Origin: CBDBZL01 sp965213545
Lineage (GTDB): Bacteria; Pseudomonadota; Alphaproteobacteria; Sphingomonadales; Sphingomonadaceae
Reading direction: 5' to 3'
Assembly (NCBI GenBank): GCA_965213545.1
Contig: CBDBZL010000002.1
Location: 992,001-1,056,000 of the forward strand
DNA length: 64,000 nt
The notes beneath the pieces were generated by a model. It was not told where the DNA came from and searched no databases. It was given only the letters and a program-made list of their open reading frames with translations. Numbering within the stretch: the stretch's first letter is position 1; each line of letters starts with the position of its first letter. Both the position numbers and the translations under genes were made by a program. Of this stretch, positions 46,280 to 53,663 are shown in pieces.

Positions 46280-46336
46280 GGAGTCGAAGATGGGGCGGCT
46301 GGCGCGCGCCTGCAACCAGGCCTAGAGCCTTGGTGG

Positions 46337-47572
46337 ATGTCCAATTCCCCCGGCCTTGCCGCCCGTCGCGCCGCCCTGCGCCTGCTCGATGCGGTGCTGC
46401 GCCGGGGCGAAACGATGACCGCGGCCGAACCGGGCGCGATGGCCGGGGTCCCACTTGCCGCCGACCGCGCGCTGGCCCGCGCCATTGCGAGCGAGGCGCT
46501 GCGCTGGCTGACCGATCTCGATCATCTTATCGACGGTGTCACGCGCCAGCCGCTCGCTGCGGATGCCAAGGCGCGCATGGTCCTTCGCATCATGCTGGCT
46601 CAGGTCCTGCGCCTGGAAACCGCGCCGCATGCGGTGGTCGCCACCGGGCTGCCGCTGCTCGATGGCGGACCCCGGCGGCTGGCGCATGGCGTGTTCGGAT
46701 CGCTGGTGCGCGCCCGCGTGGCGCTTCCCGCAGCGCCGACGCTGCCGCCACCGGTTGTGCAGCGCTGGGGAGCCAAGGCGTCTGATATTGCTCGCGGTCT
46801 TGCCGAGCCGCCGCCGCTCGACCTGTCGCTTGGGGACCCGGATGCCACCCCCATGTGGGTCGATCGGCTCGAAGCTGCGAGCCTGGCGCCCGGTCATCTA
46901 CGGCTGGCGCGAGGCACGCCGATCACCCAGCTTGCCGGCTATGACGAGGGGGCCTGGTGGGTGCAGGACCTTGCCGCCTCGCTCCCTGCACGCCTGCTCG
47001 GCGATGGCGCCGGCCGGAGCGTGCTCGATCTTGCTGCAGCGCCGGGTGGCAAGACACTCCAACTCGCCGCTTCCGGCTGGCAGGTGACCGCGCTCGACAA
47101 CAGCGAACGCCGGCTCGGCATGCTGCGCGACAATCTTGCCCGCACCGGGCTTGCCGCCGAAATCGTCACCGCGGATGCGCTTGAGTGGGAGACCGACGCC
47201 CGCTTCGATGCGGTGCTACTCGATGCCCCGTGCACCGCCACCGGCACCTGCCGCCGCAATCCCGATGTGCTTCATCGGATCGGCCAGCAGCAGATCGCCG
47301 AGATGGCATCGCTCCAGTCGCGACTGCTCGAGCGCGCGGCGGCATGGCTCGCACTAGGCGGACAGCTCGTCTATTCGGTCTGTTCGCTTGAAGAAGAGGA
47401 AGGCGCAGACCTCGCCGCTCGCCTCGCCTTGCTACATGACCCTATTTGCCAGGAAGAGCTTCCCGCCGGGCTAGTCCCAAGCGCCCAAGGCTGGCTGCGC
47501 ACGCACCCGGGGATGCTTGCCGATCAGGGCGGGTTGGATGGCTTCTTCATCGCCCGGTGGCGCAAGGATTAG
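46337..47572 (+). CDS. 16S rRNA (cytosine-C5)-methyltransferase, RsmB-like
   Basis: 411 residues. A NusB-like N-terminal domain (about 5-135) is joined to a Nol1/Nop2/Sun SAM domain: VLDLAAAPGGKTLQLA (motif I), VTALDNSERRL, VLLDAPCTATGTCRRNPDV with the catalytic Cys after Pro, and LVYSVCSLEEEEG with the second Cys. Methylates C967-type cytosine of 16S rRNA. Confidence 0.92.
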   Translation: MSNSPGLAARRAALRLLDAVLRRGETMTAAEPGAMAGVPLAADRALARAIASEALRWLTDLDHLIDGVTRQPLAADAKARMVLRIMLAQVLRLETAPHAVVATGLPLLDGGPRRLAHGVFGSLVRARVALPAAPTLPPPVVQRWGAKASDIARGLAEPPPLDLSLGDPDATPMWVDRLEAASLAPGHLRLARGTPITQLAGYDEGAWWVQDLAASLPARLLGDGAGRSVLDLAAAPGGKTLQLAASGWQVTALDNSERRLGMLRDNLARTGLAAEIVTADALEWETDARFDAVLLDAPCTATGTCRRNPDVLHRIGQQQIAEMASLQSRLLERAAAWLALGGQLVYSVCSLEEEEGADLAARLALLHDPICQEELPAGLVPSAQGWLRTHPGMLADQGGLDGFFIARWRKD

Positions 47573-47632
47573 CGAGCAGCATTGGCAGGGTGCGCTGCCC
47601 CTTGGCTCGTGCAGTCTGCCGGAAACCTGCTC

Positions 47633-48175
47633 CTAGGCCTTGACCCGCTCGGCAAAGCTCTTGCGCAACTTGGTGAGTTTGGGCGGGATCGTGGCCATGC
47701 AATAGGGATTGCGCTGCCCTTCGTTCTGCCAATATTCCTGATGCTGATCCTCCGCCGGATACCATGTCGCCGGACCTTCGATGGTGGTGGCGACACGGCC
47801 GCCATGTGCCTCGTTCGCCCGCGCGATTGCCGCCTCGGCCTCGCCGCGCTGCTCATCGTCCAGCGGAAAGATGGCCGAGCGATACTGCGTTCCCACGTCA
47901 TTGCCCTGGCGGTTCAGCTGGGTGGGATCATGCGTCCCCATGAACATATCGAGCAATTCGCCGTAAGGCACCGCCCCCGGGTCGAACGTCACCTTCACTG
48001 CCTCGGCGTGGCCGGTGCTGCCCGAACAGACCTGCTTGTAGGTCGGATCTGGCGTGTTTCCGCCGATATACCCGCTCTCGACATGATCGACCCCGATGAC
48101 GTCGTTCATCACCGCCTCGGTGCACCAGAAGCACCCGCCGGCCAGGATCGCGGTCTTGCTCGTGCTGTCTTCCAT
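47633..48175 (-). CDS. msrA: Peptide-methionine (S)-S-oxide reductase MsrA
   Basis: 180 residues. Active site GGCFWCTEAVM near residues 14-24 with the nucleophilic Cys, then ESGYIGG, SGSTGHAEAVKV and YRSAIFPLDDEQ. Reduces oxidised Met residues in the cytoplasm. AGGAG upstream of ATG 48175. Convergent with rsmB. Confidence 0.95.
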   Translation of the reverse strand: MEDSTSKTAILAGGCFWCTEAVMNDVIGVDHVESGYIGGNTPDPTYKQVCSGSTGHAEAVKVTFDPGAVPYGELLDMFMGTHDPTQLNRQGNDVGTQYRSAIFPLDDEQRGEAEAAIARANEAHGGRVATTIEGPATWYPAEDQHQEYWQNEGQRNPYCMATIPPKLTKLRKSFAERVKA

Positions 48176-48285
48176 CGCAATTCTCCTTCGTGCTTCACGC
48201 CATCATGTGGGCGGCGGCGTGGGGATTGCCATCCCGGGCGAACCGCCTAGGTTGGATGGCGAACATAATCTTCGGGAGAGAACCA

Positions 48286-49146
48286 ATGCGCCGACTAGTC
48301 ATTGCCACCCTGGCAGCCACCGCGATCAGCCTGGTTGCCGCCCCGCCGGCCCTGGCGGATCATCATGGCGCCAACGAGGCCGCCTTTACCTCGGTGCTTC
48401 AGGATGATCGCCGGGCCGAGGACCGGTCGCGCGACCAGTATCGCCATCCGGCAGAGACCTTGGCCTTCTTCGGCATCGAGCCGGGAATGACGGTAGCCGA
48501 ATATTCTCCCGGTGGCGGCTGGTATACCCGCGTGCTGGCACCCTATGTGGGCGATACGGGCAAATATATCGCGATCGGTACCGACAGCGATTCGATCCGA
48601 TGGCGGGCAGACCAGGCCGAAGCCGAGGCACGCACCCGCGGCTGGCCCCAGGCTTTTCCGGCGCAAGTGACCGAATGGACCGGGCTCGATGCAGCCAAGG
48701 TCGCGGCTTACGAGAGCGACGAAGTGCCCGACGAGGTCAAGGGTTCGGTCGACCGGGTGGTCATCTTCCGTTCGCTGCATGGCATGATGGGCGGAAACAC
48801 GGCGGATAGTGAATTGCGCAACATCCGTGAGATCCTCGCCGATGACGGCATGGTGGGCGTGGTTCAGCATCGTGCTCGGGCCGACGCGCCATATACTTAC
48901 AGCAACGGCAGCCGCGGCTATCTGCGCGAGGCGGACGTCATCCGGCTGTTCGAGCTTAACGGCTTCGAACTGGTAGAGAAAAGCGAGGTCAACGCCAATG
49001 CGAACGATCCGGCCAACTGGGAGACGGGCGTGTGGTCGCTGCCGCCCAATTTCGCCGGCGCCGATGAGGGCAGCGAAGAGCGCGCGCGCCGCGCCATCAT
49101 CGGAGAATCGGACCGGATGACGCTGCTGTTCCGCAAGCGGGGCTGA
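48286..49146 (+). CDS. Exported methyltransferase-like protein
   Basis: 286 residues with a Sec signal peptide (MRRLVIATLAATAISLVAAPPALA). The mature part has a degenerate class I SAM fold: GMTVAEYSPGGGWYTRVLAPYVG in place of motif I, DRVVIFRSLHGMM and LADDGMVGVVQHRA. Many alphaproteobacteria encode such periplasmic methyltransferase-like proteins; substrate and activity are unknown. GGGAGAG precedes ATG 48286. Confidence 0.72.
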   Translation: MRRLVIATLAATAISLVAAPPALADHHGANEAAFTSVLQDDRRAEDRSRDQYRHPAETLAFFGIEPGMTVAEYSPGGGWYTRVLAPYVGDTGKYIAIGTDSDSIRWRADQAEAEARTRGWPQAFPAQVTEWTGLDAAKVAAYESDEVPDEVKGSVDRVVIFRSLHGMMGGNTADSELRNIREILADDGMVGVVQHRARADAPYTYSNGSRGYLREADVIRLFELNGFELVEKSEVNANANDPANWETGVWSLPPNFAGADEGSEERARRAIIGESDRMTLLFRKRG

Positions 49147-49178
49147 TCCTGCGGTCGGCTGGTCCTGCGGTCGGCTGG
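49147..49178. repeat. Tandem direct repeat, 2 x 16 bp
   Basis: TCCTGCGGTCGGCTGG occurs twice without gap (49147-49162 and 49163-49178) right after the methyltransferase-like stop. A degenerate third copy may follow (GCTAGCTGTCGG). Confidence 0.85.
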
Positions 49179-49260
49179 GCTAGCTGTCGGATGGGCCTGA
49201 AAGATTGGGGCGGTTGGCGAGCGGCTCGAAGCAGTGTCGGGTGAGCCCGGAGCAATTGAC

Positions 49261-50043
49261 GTGATCGGACCCGTCCGGCTTGCCCTTGCCTGGTCGATCA
49301 TGCTTGCGCTGGCGGCCTGCGGGGGCGGCAGCGTCGATCCGCGCGGCGTCGACCGGTCCGAGACGCTGCTATCGGTCAGTGCCACCGGCGAGGCCGATGC
49401 GAGGCCCGACGAGGCGGTGTTTCTGGCGGGGGTCAATAATTGGGACGCCAGCGCCGAAGTGGCGGCGGACGAGACGCGCTCGGATATCGACGCCATCGTC
49501 GCCGCGCTTCGCGCGCTGGGGATCGCAGCCGACGACATCCAGACGCGCATGGTCAATGTCCAGCGGATCGACTGGGGTGATCGGCGCGGACAGTTCCAGG
49601 CATCCAACACCGTCAACGTCCGCGTGCGCGACATCGACAAGGCAGGCGCGGCGGTGTCCGCCGTTACCAACGTGGGCGCCGATATCGTGAGCGGACCCGA
49701 TCTTCGGCTGTCCGATCCCGAAGCGGCGGCCAACTCGGCCTACGCCAATGCGTACAAGGCGGCACTGGCGCGGGCGGAGGCCTATGCCGAGGCCGCCGGG
49801 ATGGAGGTCAGCCGGGTGCTCTATATCCGCGATGCAGGCGGTTCGCAGGGCATGCGCACTCTGCCCGGCGCCATGCAGATCACCGACGCCATAGCCGCGC
49901 CGCCCTCGCCGGTCGCCCCGCCGCCCCCGGTATCGACCCAGGCCGCATCACCGGAGGAAGGTGGCGGCCGCGCCACGATCATGCCCGGCCAGACCACCAG
50001 TTCGGTGGCGGTGCAGGTCGACTTCGCGCTTGTCCCCTCCTGA
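49261..50043 (+). CDS. SIMPL (DUF541) domain lipoprotein
   Basis: 260 residues from GTG 49261 (GGAG 8 nt upstream; a GTG at 49234 is weaker). Signal with lipobox LAAC, then a SIMPL domain (about 40-200): LLSVSATGEADARPDEA and VRVRDIDKAGAAV. A Pro/Ala-rich tail (PPSPVAPPPPVS) follows, then a final beta segment (SSVAVQVDFALVPS). Family members are periplasmic or outer-membrane proteins linked with stress or signalling; exact role unknown. Confidence 0.78.
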   Translation: MIGPVRLALAWSIMLALAACGGGSVDPRGVDRSETLLSVSATGEADARPDEAVFLAGVNNWDASAEVAADETRSDIDAIVAALRALGIAADDIQTRMVNVQRIDWGDRRGQFQASNTVNVRVRDIDKAGAAVSAVTNVGADIVSGPDLRLSDPEAAANSAYANAYKAALARAEAYAEAAGMEVSRVLYIRDAGGSQGMRTLPGAMQITDAIAAPPSPVAPPPPVSTQAASPEEGGGRATIMPGQTTSSVAVQVDFALVPS

Positions 50044-50067
50044 GCGCACGCCTACCTCGCGCTCATC

Positions 50068-50934
50068 ATGACGCGCATCAAGGTTGCCGCACTCCAGCTT
50101 GCTCTCGGTTCGGAGGACGAGCGACAGAACATCGCTGCGGTCTCGTCGCTGGTCGAGCAGGCGGCGCGGGCCGGTGCCAATATCGTCCTGCCACCCGAAC
50201 TGTTCTCCGGACCCTATTTCTGCCGCGAGGAGGCCGACCGCTTCTTCGATCTTGCCCGCCCGACGCTGGAGCATCCATCGGTGATCGCCATGCAGGACCT
50301 GGCAAGGCGGCTGCGCATAGCCATTCCCACCAGCTACTTCGAGCGCGATGGCCCGCATCACTTCAACTCGCTGGCGATGATCGATGAGCGAGGCGAAGTG
50401 CTGGGCACCTATCGCAAGAGCCATATTCCCGATGGTCCGGGCTATGAGGAGAAATACTATTTCCGCCCTGGCAATAGCGGCTTCAAGGTGTGGGACGTCG
50501 CCGGCACGCGGGTGGGAATCGGCATCTGCTGGGACCAGTGGTACCCCGAAAGCGCGCGGGCCATGGCGTTGATGGGGGCCGAGATGCTGTTGTACCCGAC
50601 CTGCATCGGCTCCGAGCCGCAGGACGCGCAGTTCGACACCAGCCGCATGTGGCGCCGGGCTATGGTCGGTCATGCGGTATCGAACTGCATGCCCGTTATT
50701 GCTGCCAACCGGATCGGCACCGAACCGGTCGGACCCGATGGTGGGCAGACCTATTACGGGCACTCGTTCATTACCGACGAATGGGGCGACCTGCTGGCCG
50801 AGATGGGACGCGAGGAAACCGGTTTCATCATCGCCGAGCTCGACCTGCCCGCCGCCCGCCGGCACCGAGCAAGCATGGGGTTTTTCCGCGATCGGCGACC
50901 GCAGCTCTACGGTCGGCTGTGCGAGGATATCTGA
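50068..50934 (+). CDS. aguB: N-carbamoylputrescine amidase-like nitrilase
   Basis: 288-residue nitrilase-superfamily enzyme. Catalytic triad candidates: Glu in LPPELFSGPYF, Lys in GTYRKSHIPD, Cys in GIGICWDQWYPESAR. The context KSHIPDGPGYEEKYYF and MGFFRDRRP match AguB, which converts N-carbamoylputrescine to putrescine in the arginine route. No agmatine deiminase gene is in view. Its last 16 bp overlap the preferred folK start. Confidence 0.88.
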   Translation: MTRIKVAALQLALGSEDERQNIAAVSSLVEQAARAGANIVLPPELFSGPYFCREEADRFFDLARPTLEHPSVIAMQDLARRLRIAIPTSYFERDGPHHFNSLAMIDERGEVLGTYRKSHIPDGPGYEEKYYFRPGNSGFKVWDVAGTRVGIGICWDQWYPESARAMALMGAEMLLYPTCIGSEPQDAQFDTSRMWRRAMVGHAVSNCMPVIAANRIGTEPVGPDGGQTYYGHSFITDEWGDLLAEMGREETGFIIAELDLPAARRHRASMGFFRDRRPQLYGRLCEDI

Positions 50935-51479
50935 GCGCGCAGACCTATCTTGTCGCGACCGGCTCCAATATCCGCCATCCGCGCCTTGGCCTTCCTCGCG
51001 CAGTGCTGGCAGCAGCGATCGGTCGGATCGGGGAAATGCCATCATGCCAGGTGACGCGCGTCGGCCCTGTCATCGACAGCGCGCCCGTCGGTTCGTCCCG
51101 GCGAACCTATGCCAATAGTGCGCTCCTTGTCGCAACGACACTCGAACCCGAGGCGTTGCTTGCCGAGCTCAAGCGGATCGAGCGCGAATTCGGACGCCGC
51201 GCCGCGGAACCGCGGTGGCGGGCGCGCTTGCTCGATCTGGATATCATCCTGTGGAGCGGGGGCGTCTTTGCCTCGCCCGGGCTGACCATCCCCCACCCCC
51301 GTTTCCGCCAGCGCGCGTTCGTTCTGCAGCCCGCCGCCGCCATTGCCCCTGCATGGCGCGATCCGGTGACCGGCCTGACCGTGCGCCAGTTGCGCACCCG
51401 CTTGACCGGAACGCGCCCGCTGCCTAGGTCACGTTGCGTGCTTCACGCCGGGCAATGCCCGCCGCCCGGGGGCCCTTAG
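50919..51479 (+). CDS. folK: Hydroxymethyldihydropterin pyrophosphokinase
   Basis: 186 residues from GTG 50919 (overlapping aguB by 16 bp). The HPPK fold is visible: LVATGSNIRHPRLGL, APVGSSRRTYANSALLVAT, RRAAEPRWRARLLDLDIILW (substrate and Mg sites) and LTIPHPRFRQRAFVLQP. Second-to-last step of dihydropterin synthesis for folate. The last 10 bp lie inside tRNA-Lys, and the C-terminal tail (LPRSRCVLHAGQCPPPGGP) is longer than usual for FolK. Confidence 0.85.
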   Translation: MRGYLSAQTYLVATGSNIRHPRLGLPRAVLAAAIGRIGEMPSCQVTRVGPVIDSAPVGSSRRTYANSALLVATTLEPEALLAELKRIEREFGRRAAEPRWRARLLDLDIILWSGGVFASPGLTIPHPRFRQRAFVLQPAAAIAPAWRDPVTGLTVRQLRTRLTGTRPLPRSRCVLHAGQCPPPGGP

Positions 51480-51545
51480 CTCAGTCGGTAGAGCAACTGA
51501 CTTTTAATCAGTAGGTCGCTGGTTCGAACCCAGCAGGGCTCACCA
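51470..51545 (+). tRNA. tRNA-Lys (anticodon TTT)
   Basis: 76 nt with encoded CCA. Acceptor GGGCCCT pairs with AGGGCTC (one G-T), anticodon stem CTGAC/GTCAG region around loop CTTTTAA (anticodon TTT), T-arm GGTTCGAACCC. Its 5' end overlaps the folK stop codon. A CTTTTTC run follows. tRNA 3' ends are common integration sites, and mobile-element genes begin just after it. Confidence 0.97.
51521..51545 (+). other. Candidate attL core at the tRNA-Lys 3' end
   Basis: T-arm and acceptor 3' part of tRNA-Lys, the usual target of tyrosine integrases. The next 215 bp are AT-rich with no gene, then element-type genes begin. No second copy of this stretch is seen in the window, so it stays a candidate. 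Confidence 0.35.
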
Positions 51546-51759
51546 CCTTTTTCAATGACTTAGTGGGAACTCCACAGTCGTTATTGACAGAAATGTTAGC
51601 AAAAGGACTCACCTAGGATTCACCGTTGCAAATCGTGGGGTCTGTTTTTCGGCCCCGTGAATCCTTTGAAAACGTGCGAACGCCAGTTTTTCTAGTCGAA
51701 TTTCGCAATTTCGATTTAAATTGAGCCAGCTCTACCCAAAGCAGATTGCTGGCTAGACC

Positions 51760-51963
51760 CTATCCGCCCATTGAGCCGAACCACTCCACTCGGAGCCGGT
51801 CTAGGCCGACGACAATGCCCTCGGCGGTAACTTCGTGGCCCACCAGATCGTCAGAAGGGTCATAATCTTCCAGCACCCAACGCTCTCCCGTCACGGTGAC
51901 TATCGCTAATCCACGCGGCGTTTGTTCAAGTTGCCCGATAATTCGTTTTCGAATTTTATTCAT
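51760..51963 (-). CDS. Small hypothetical protein coupled to the transglycosylase gene
   Basis: 67 residues (MNKIRKRIIGQLEQTPRG, then beta-rich DYDPSDDLVGHEV and IVVGLDRLRVEWF). Its ATG at 51963 overlaps the transglycosylase stop (ATGA), so it is the second gene of a coupled pair. It resembles short DUF5818-type proteins of sphingomonads, but that link is uncertain. Confidence 0.5.
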   Translation of the reverse strand: MNKIRKRIIGQLEQTPRGLAIVTVTGERWVLEDYDPSDDLVGHEVTAEGIVVGLDRLRVEWFGSMGG

Positions 51964-52551
51964 TTGCTTCCGTAAGACGTCCAGCGAACAAGCACGCTTC
52001 GCACATAGCCAGGCGTTTCGCGATTTCTCGGTATACCGTCTGCCTTAGTGACTACTCCAGGTCCAGCGTTGTAGGCGGCAAGCGCAAGGTGCACAGAGCC
52101 GAAACGATCAAGCATTTGCTTTAGATAACGCGCTCCACCATCAATGTTTTGGGCAGGATCGTGACGTTTGGTGACCCCGAGTTCGCGAGCTGTGCCGGGC
52201 ATCAGCTGAGTTAGCCCAGCAACACCATCAGGACTGATTGCCATTGGGTTGAAACGCGATTCTGCCCAAATTAGTGCCTGAAGGAGTTTTGGTGGCAGTC
52301 GATGTCGTACCTCTGCTTCCTTGATCAGCGGAAGATAGCTTGCCTCTCTGTAACTTGAGAAGCTCTGGCGATGGGCAGGGGGCCGCGTTGGTCTAACTCC
52401 GAATTCTTTCTCCCACGTTTCACCAACTTGGGTGTTTTTACTTTATCCCGTGCTGGTGGTCGAATAGCTGAAAATACTGAGCGCTCCCACTGGAGACGAG
52501 AAGGATACAAGCGGCACCAATAAGCTGAATTTTGAAACCTGACGTCATCAT
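51960..52551 (-). pseudogene. Frameshifted soluble lytic transglycosylase (SLT/VirB1-like)
   Basis: The catalytic domain reads from about 52442 to 51960: LPLIKEAEVRHRLPPKLLQA, AESRFNPMAISPDGVAG with the catalytic Glu, LMPGTARELGV, NIDGGARYLKQML and ALAAYNAGPG. No ATG, GTG or TTG lies between the upstream in-frame stop (52443-52445) and the catalytic Glu. In another frame, ATG 52551 opens a clear signal peptide (MMTSGFKIQLIGAACILL, cleavage near GSAQ) that stops at 52438. Removing one A at about 52440 fuses them as a normal exported transglycosylase. An in-frame ATG 52244 would lack the catalytic Glu. Confidence 0.78.
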
Positions 52552-52680
52552 AGGAACCCTCGATTGATCCGAACCGAGTAAGGACATACAATGAACATTG
52601 GCCTGTAGGGAAACGCTTGTTCCAAGGCTTAGAGGAGAGGCGGCGCGCTGGAGGGAGGCGAACGACACAAAGGAATTTTC

Positions 52681-53588
52681 ATGCCCTCTCAAACGACTTG
52701 CGTACCCAATTCTCTTGCTGATACTGCAAAGCGGATTTGCGAGACCCGCGGCGGCAAATGGTCCGGATCCAAAGGCATGGCGCGATGTCCCGCCCATGAT
52801 GACCGAATACCTTCGCTCGGCGTAACGCTTGGCCGCACCGCGATCCTGTTTCATTGCTTCGCGGGATGCTCTCAAAGTAGCGTACTTGACGCCTTGGCCC
52901 GCAGCGGTGTTGCAGGCCGGAATCTCTTCTCGGCGAAATCCGACCGTTCTACAGCGACAGTTCCCTACGAGCAAAAACCATCATTCGGCGCGCTTCGGAT
53001 CTGGCGAGAATCAAGCATGCTGAGCGATAGCCCAGCCAAAGCTTATCTCGAAAAGCGCGGGATTCTTGCTGGATCGTCAGCCTTACGCTTCAATCCGGCA
53101 ACGCCGCTTGGACCAAAGGGCCGCACTGAATTTCTGCCCGCCATGATCGCGGCTGTCAGTCTGGACGATGGACCGATTGCGATCCACCGGACCTTTCTTG
53201 ACGGCTCGAAACCCGCAATTGCAGGCTTCATCAAGCCTAAGCGCGCGCTTAATTCATTACGCGGAGCCGCAGTTCGGCTGTTTGCACCAAAAGACGGCGG
53301 GCTTGGTCTCGCCGAAGGCATTGAAAGCGCTCTGTCGGCCAAAGCGCTCACTGGCATCCCATGCTGGGCAACGCTGGGCAATGAGCGGTTCGGCCTGTTG
53401 ACCATTCCTGAAAGCGTTACCGACCTCCATCTCTTCATCATGACAAAGGCGGCGACCTCGCTGCAGCGCGAGGCATTGAAGCCTATGCCAAAGATGGTCG
53501 GTCCATCCACGTGCGGCGGCCATCAAAACGCGGAAAGGATTGGAATGATGAACTGTTGAGCTGGCTCCGGCGCAAACAGGCTTCCTAG
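52681..53588 (+). pseudogene. Frameshifted CHC2/Toprim primase-like gene
   Basis: From ATG 52681 (AAAGGA upstream) the N-terminus has a CHC2-type zinc ribbon (MARCPAHDDRIPSLG...FHCFAGC), then a long middle region and a Toprim start (GLAEGIESALSAKALTG). At about 53440 the frame breaks just where the Toprim DxD should lie: LHLFI is followed in frame by MTKAATSLQ, but the next frame reads DKGGDLAAARGIEAYAKDG and continues coherently to KQAS and TAG at 53586-53588. A net -1-class indel (1 or 4 nt missing) removes the metal-binding acidic pair. Family: element-encoded primase-helicase-like DNA-processing proteins. Confidence 0.8.
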
Positions 53589-53663
53589 AGGAGAGAGGAC
53601 TTTTTCCTGATGATCCGGCTGACGGCATTTCCTGCCCGATGCCCCCATCAGGAGGACTACCCC
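53588..53663 (+). promoter_or_regulatory. AGGAGAG-box leader with SD-masking inverted repeat (strawberry-notch gene)
   Basis: GAGGAGAG at 53588-53595, then CCTGATG (53606-53612) complementary to CATCAGG (53646-53652). The 3' arm overlaps the ribosome-binding site AGGAGG (53650-53655) for ATG 53664. The same layout occurs at 59839-59902. Confidence 0.45.

Noticed and set aside
47584..47599. GGCAG-GGTGCG-CTGCC as a terminator between rsmB and msrA
   Set aside because: Only five pairs and no T-run; too weak to list as a feature.
51546..51759. A gene in the AT-rich 214 bp after tRNA-Lys
   Set aside because: No open frame with coding character or ribosome-binding site.
52438..52445. Programmed frameshift in the transglycosylase gene
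   Set aside because: No slippery heptamer plus downstream structure is evident, and neighbouring genes are also broken, so decay is simpler. Not fully excluded.
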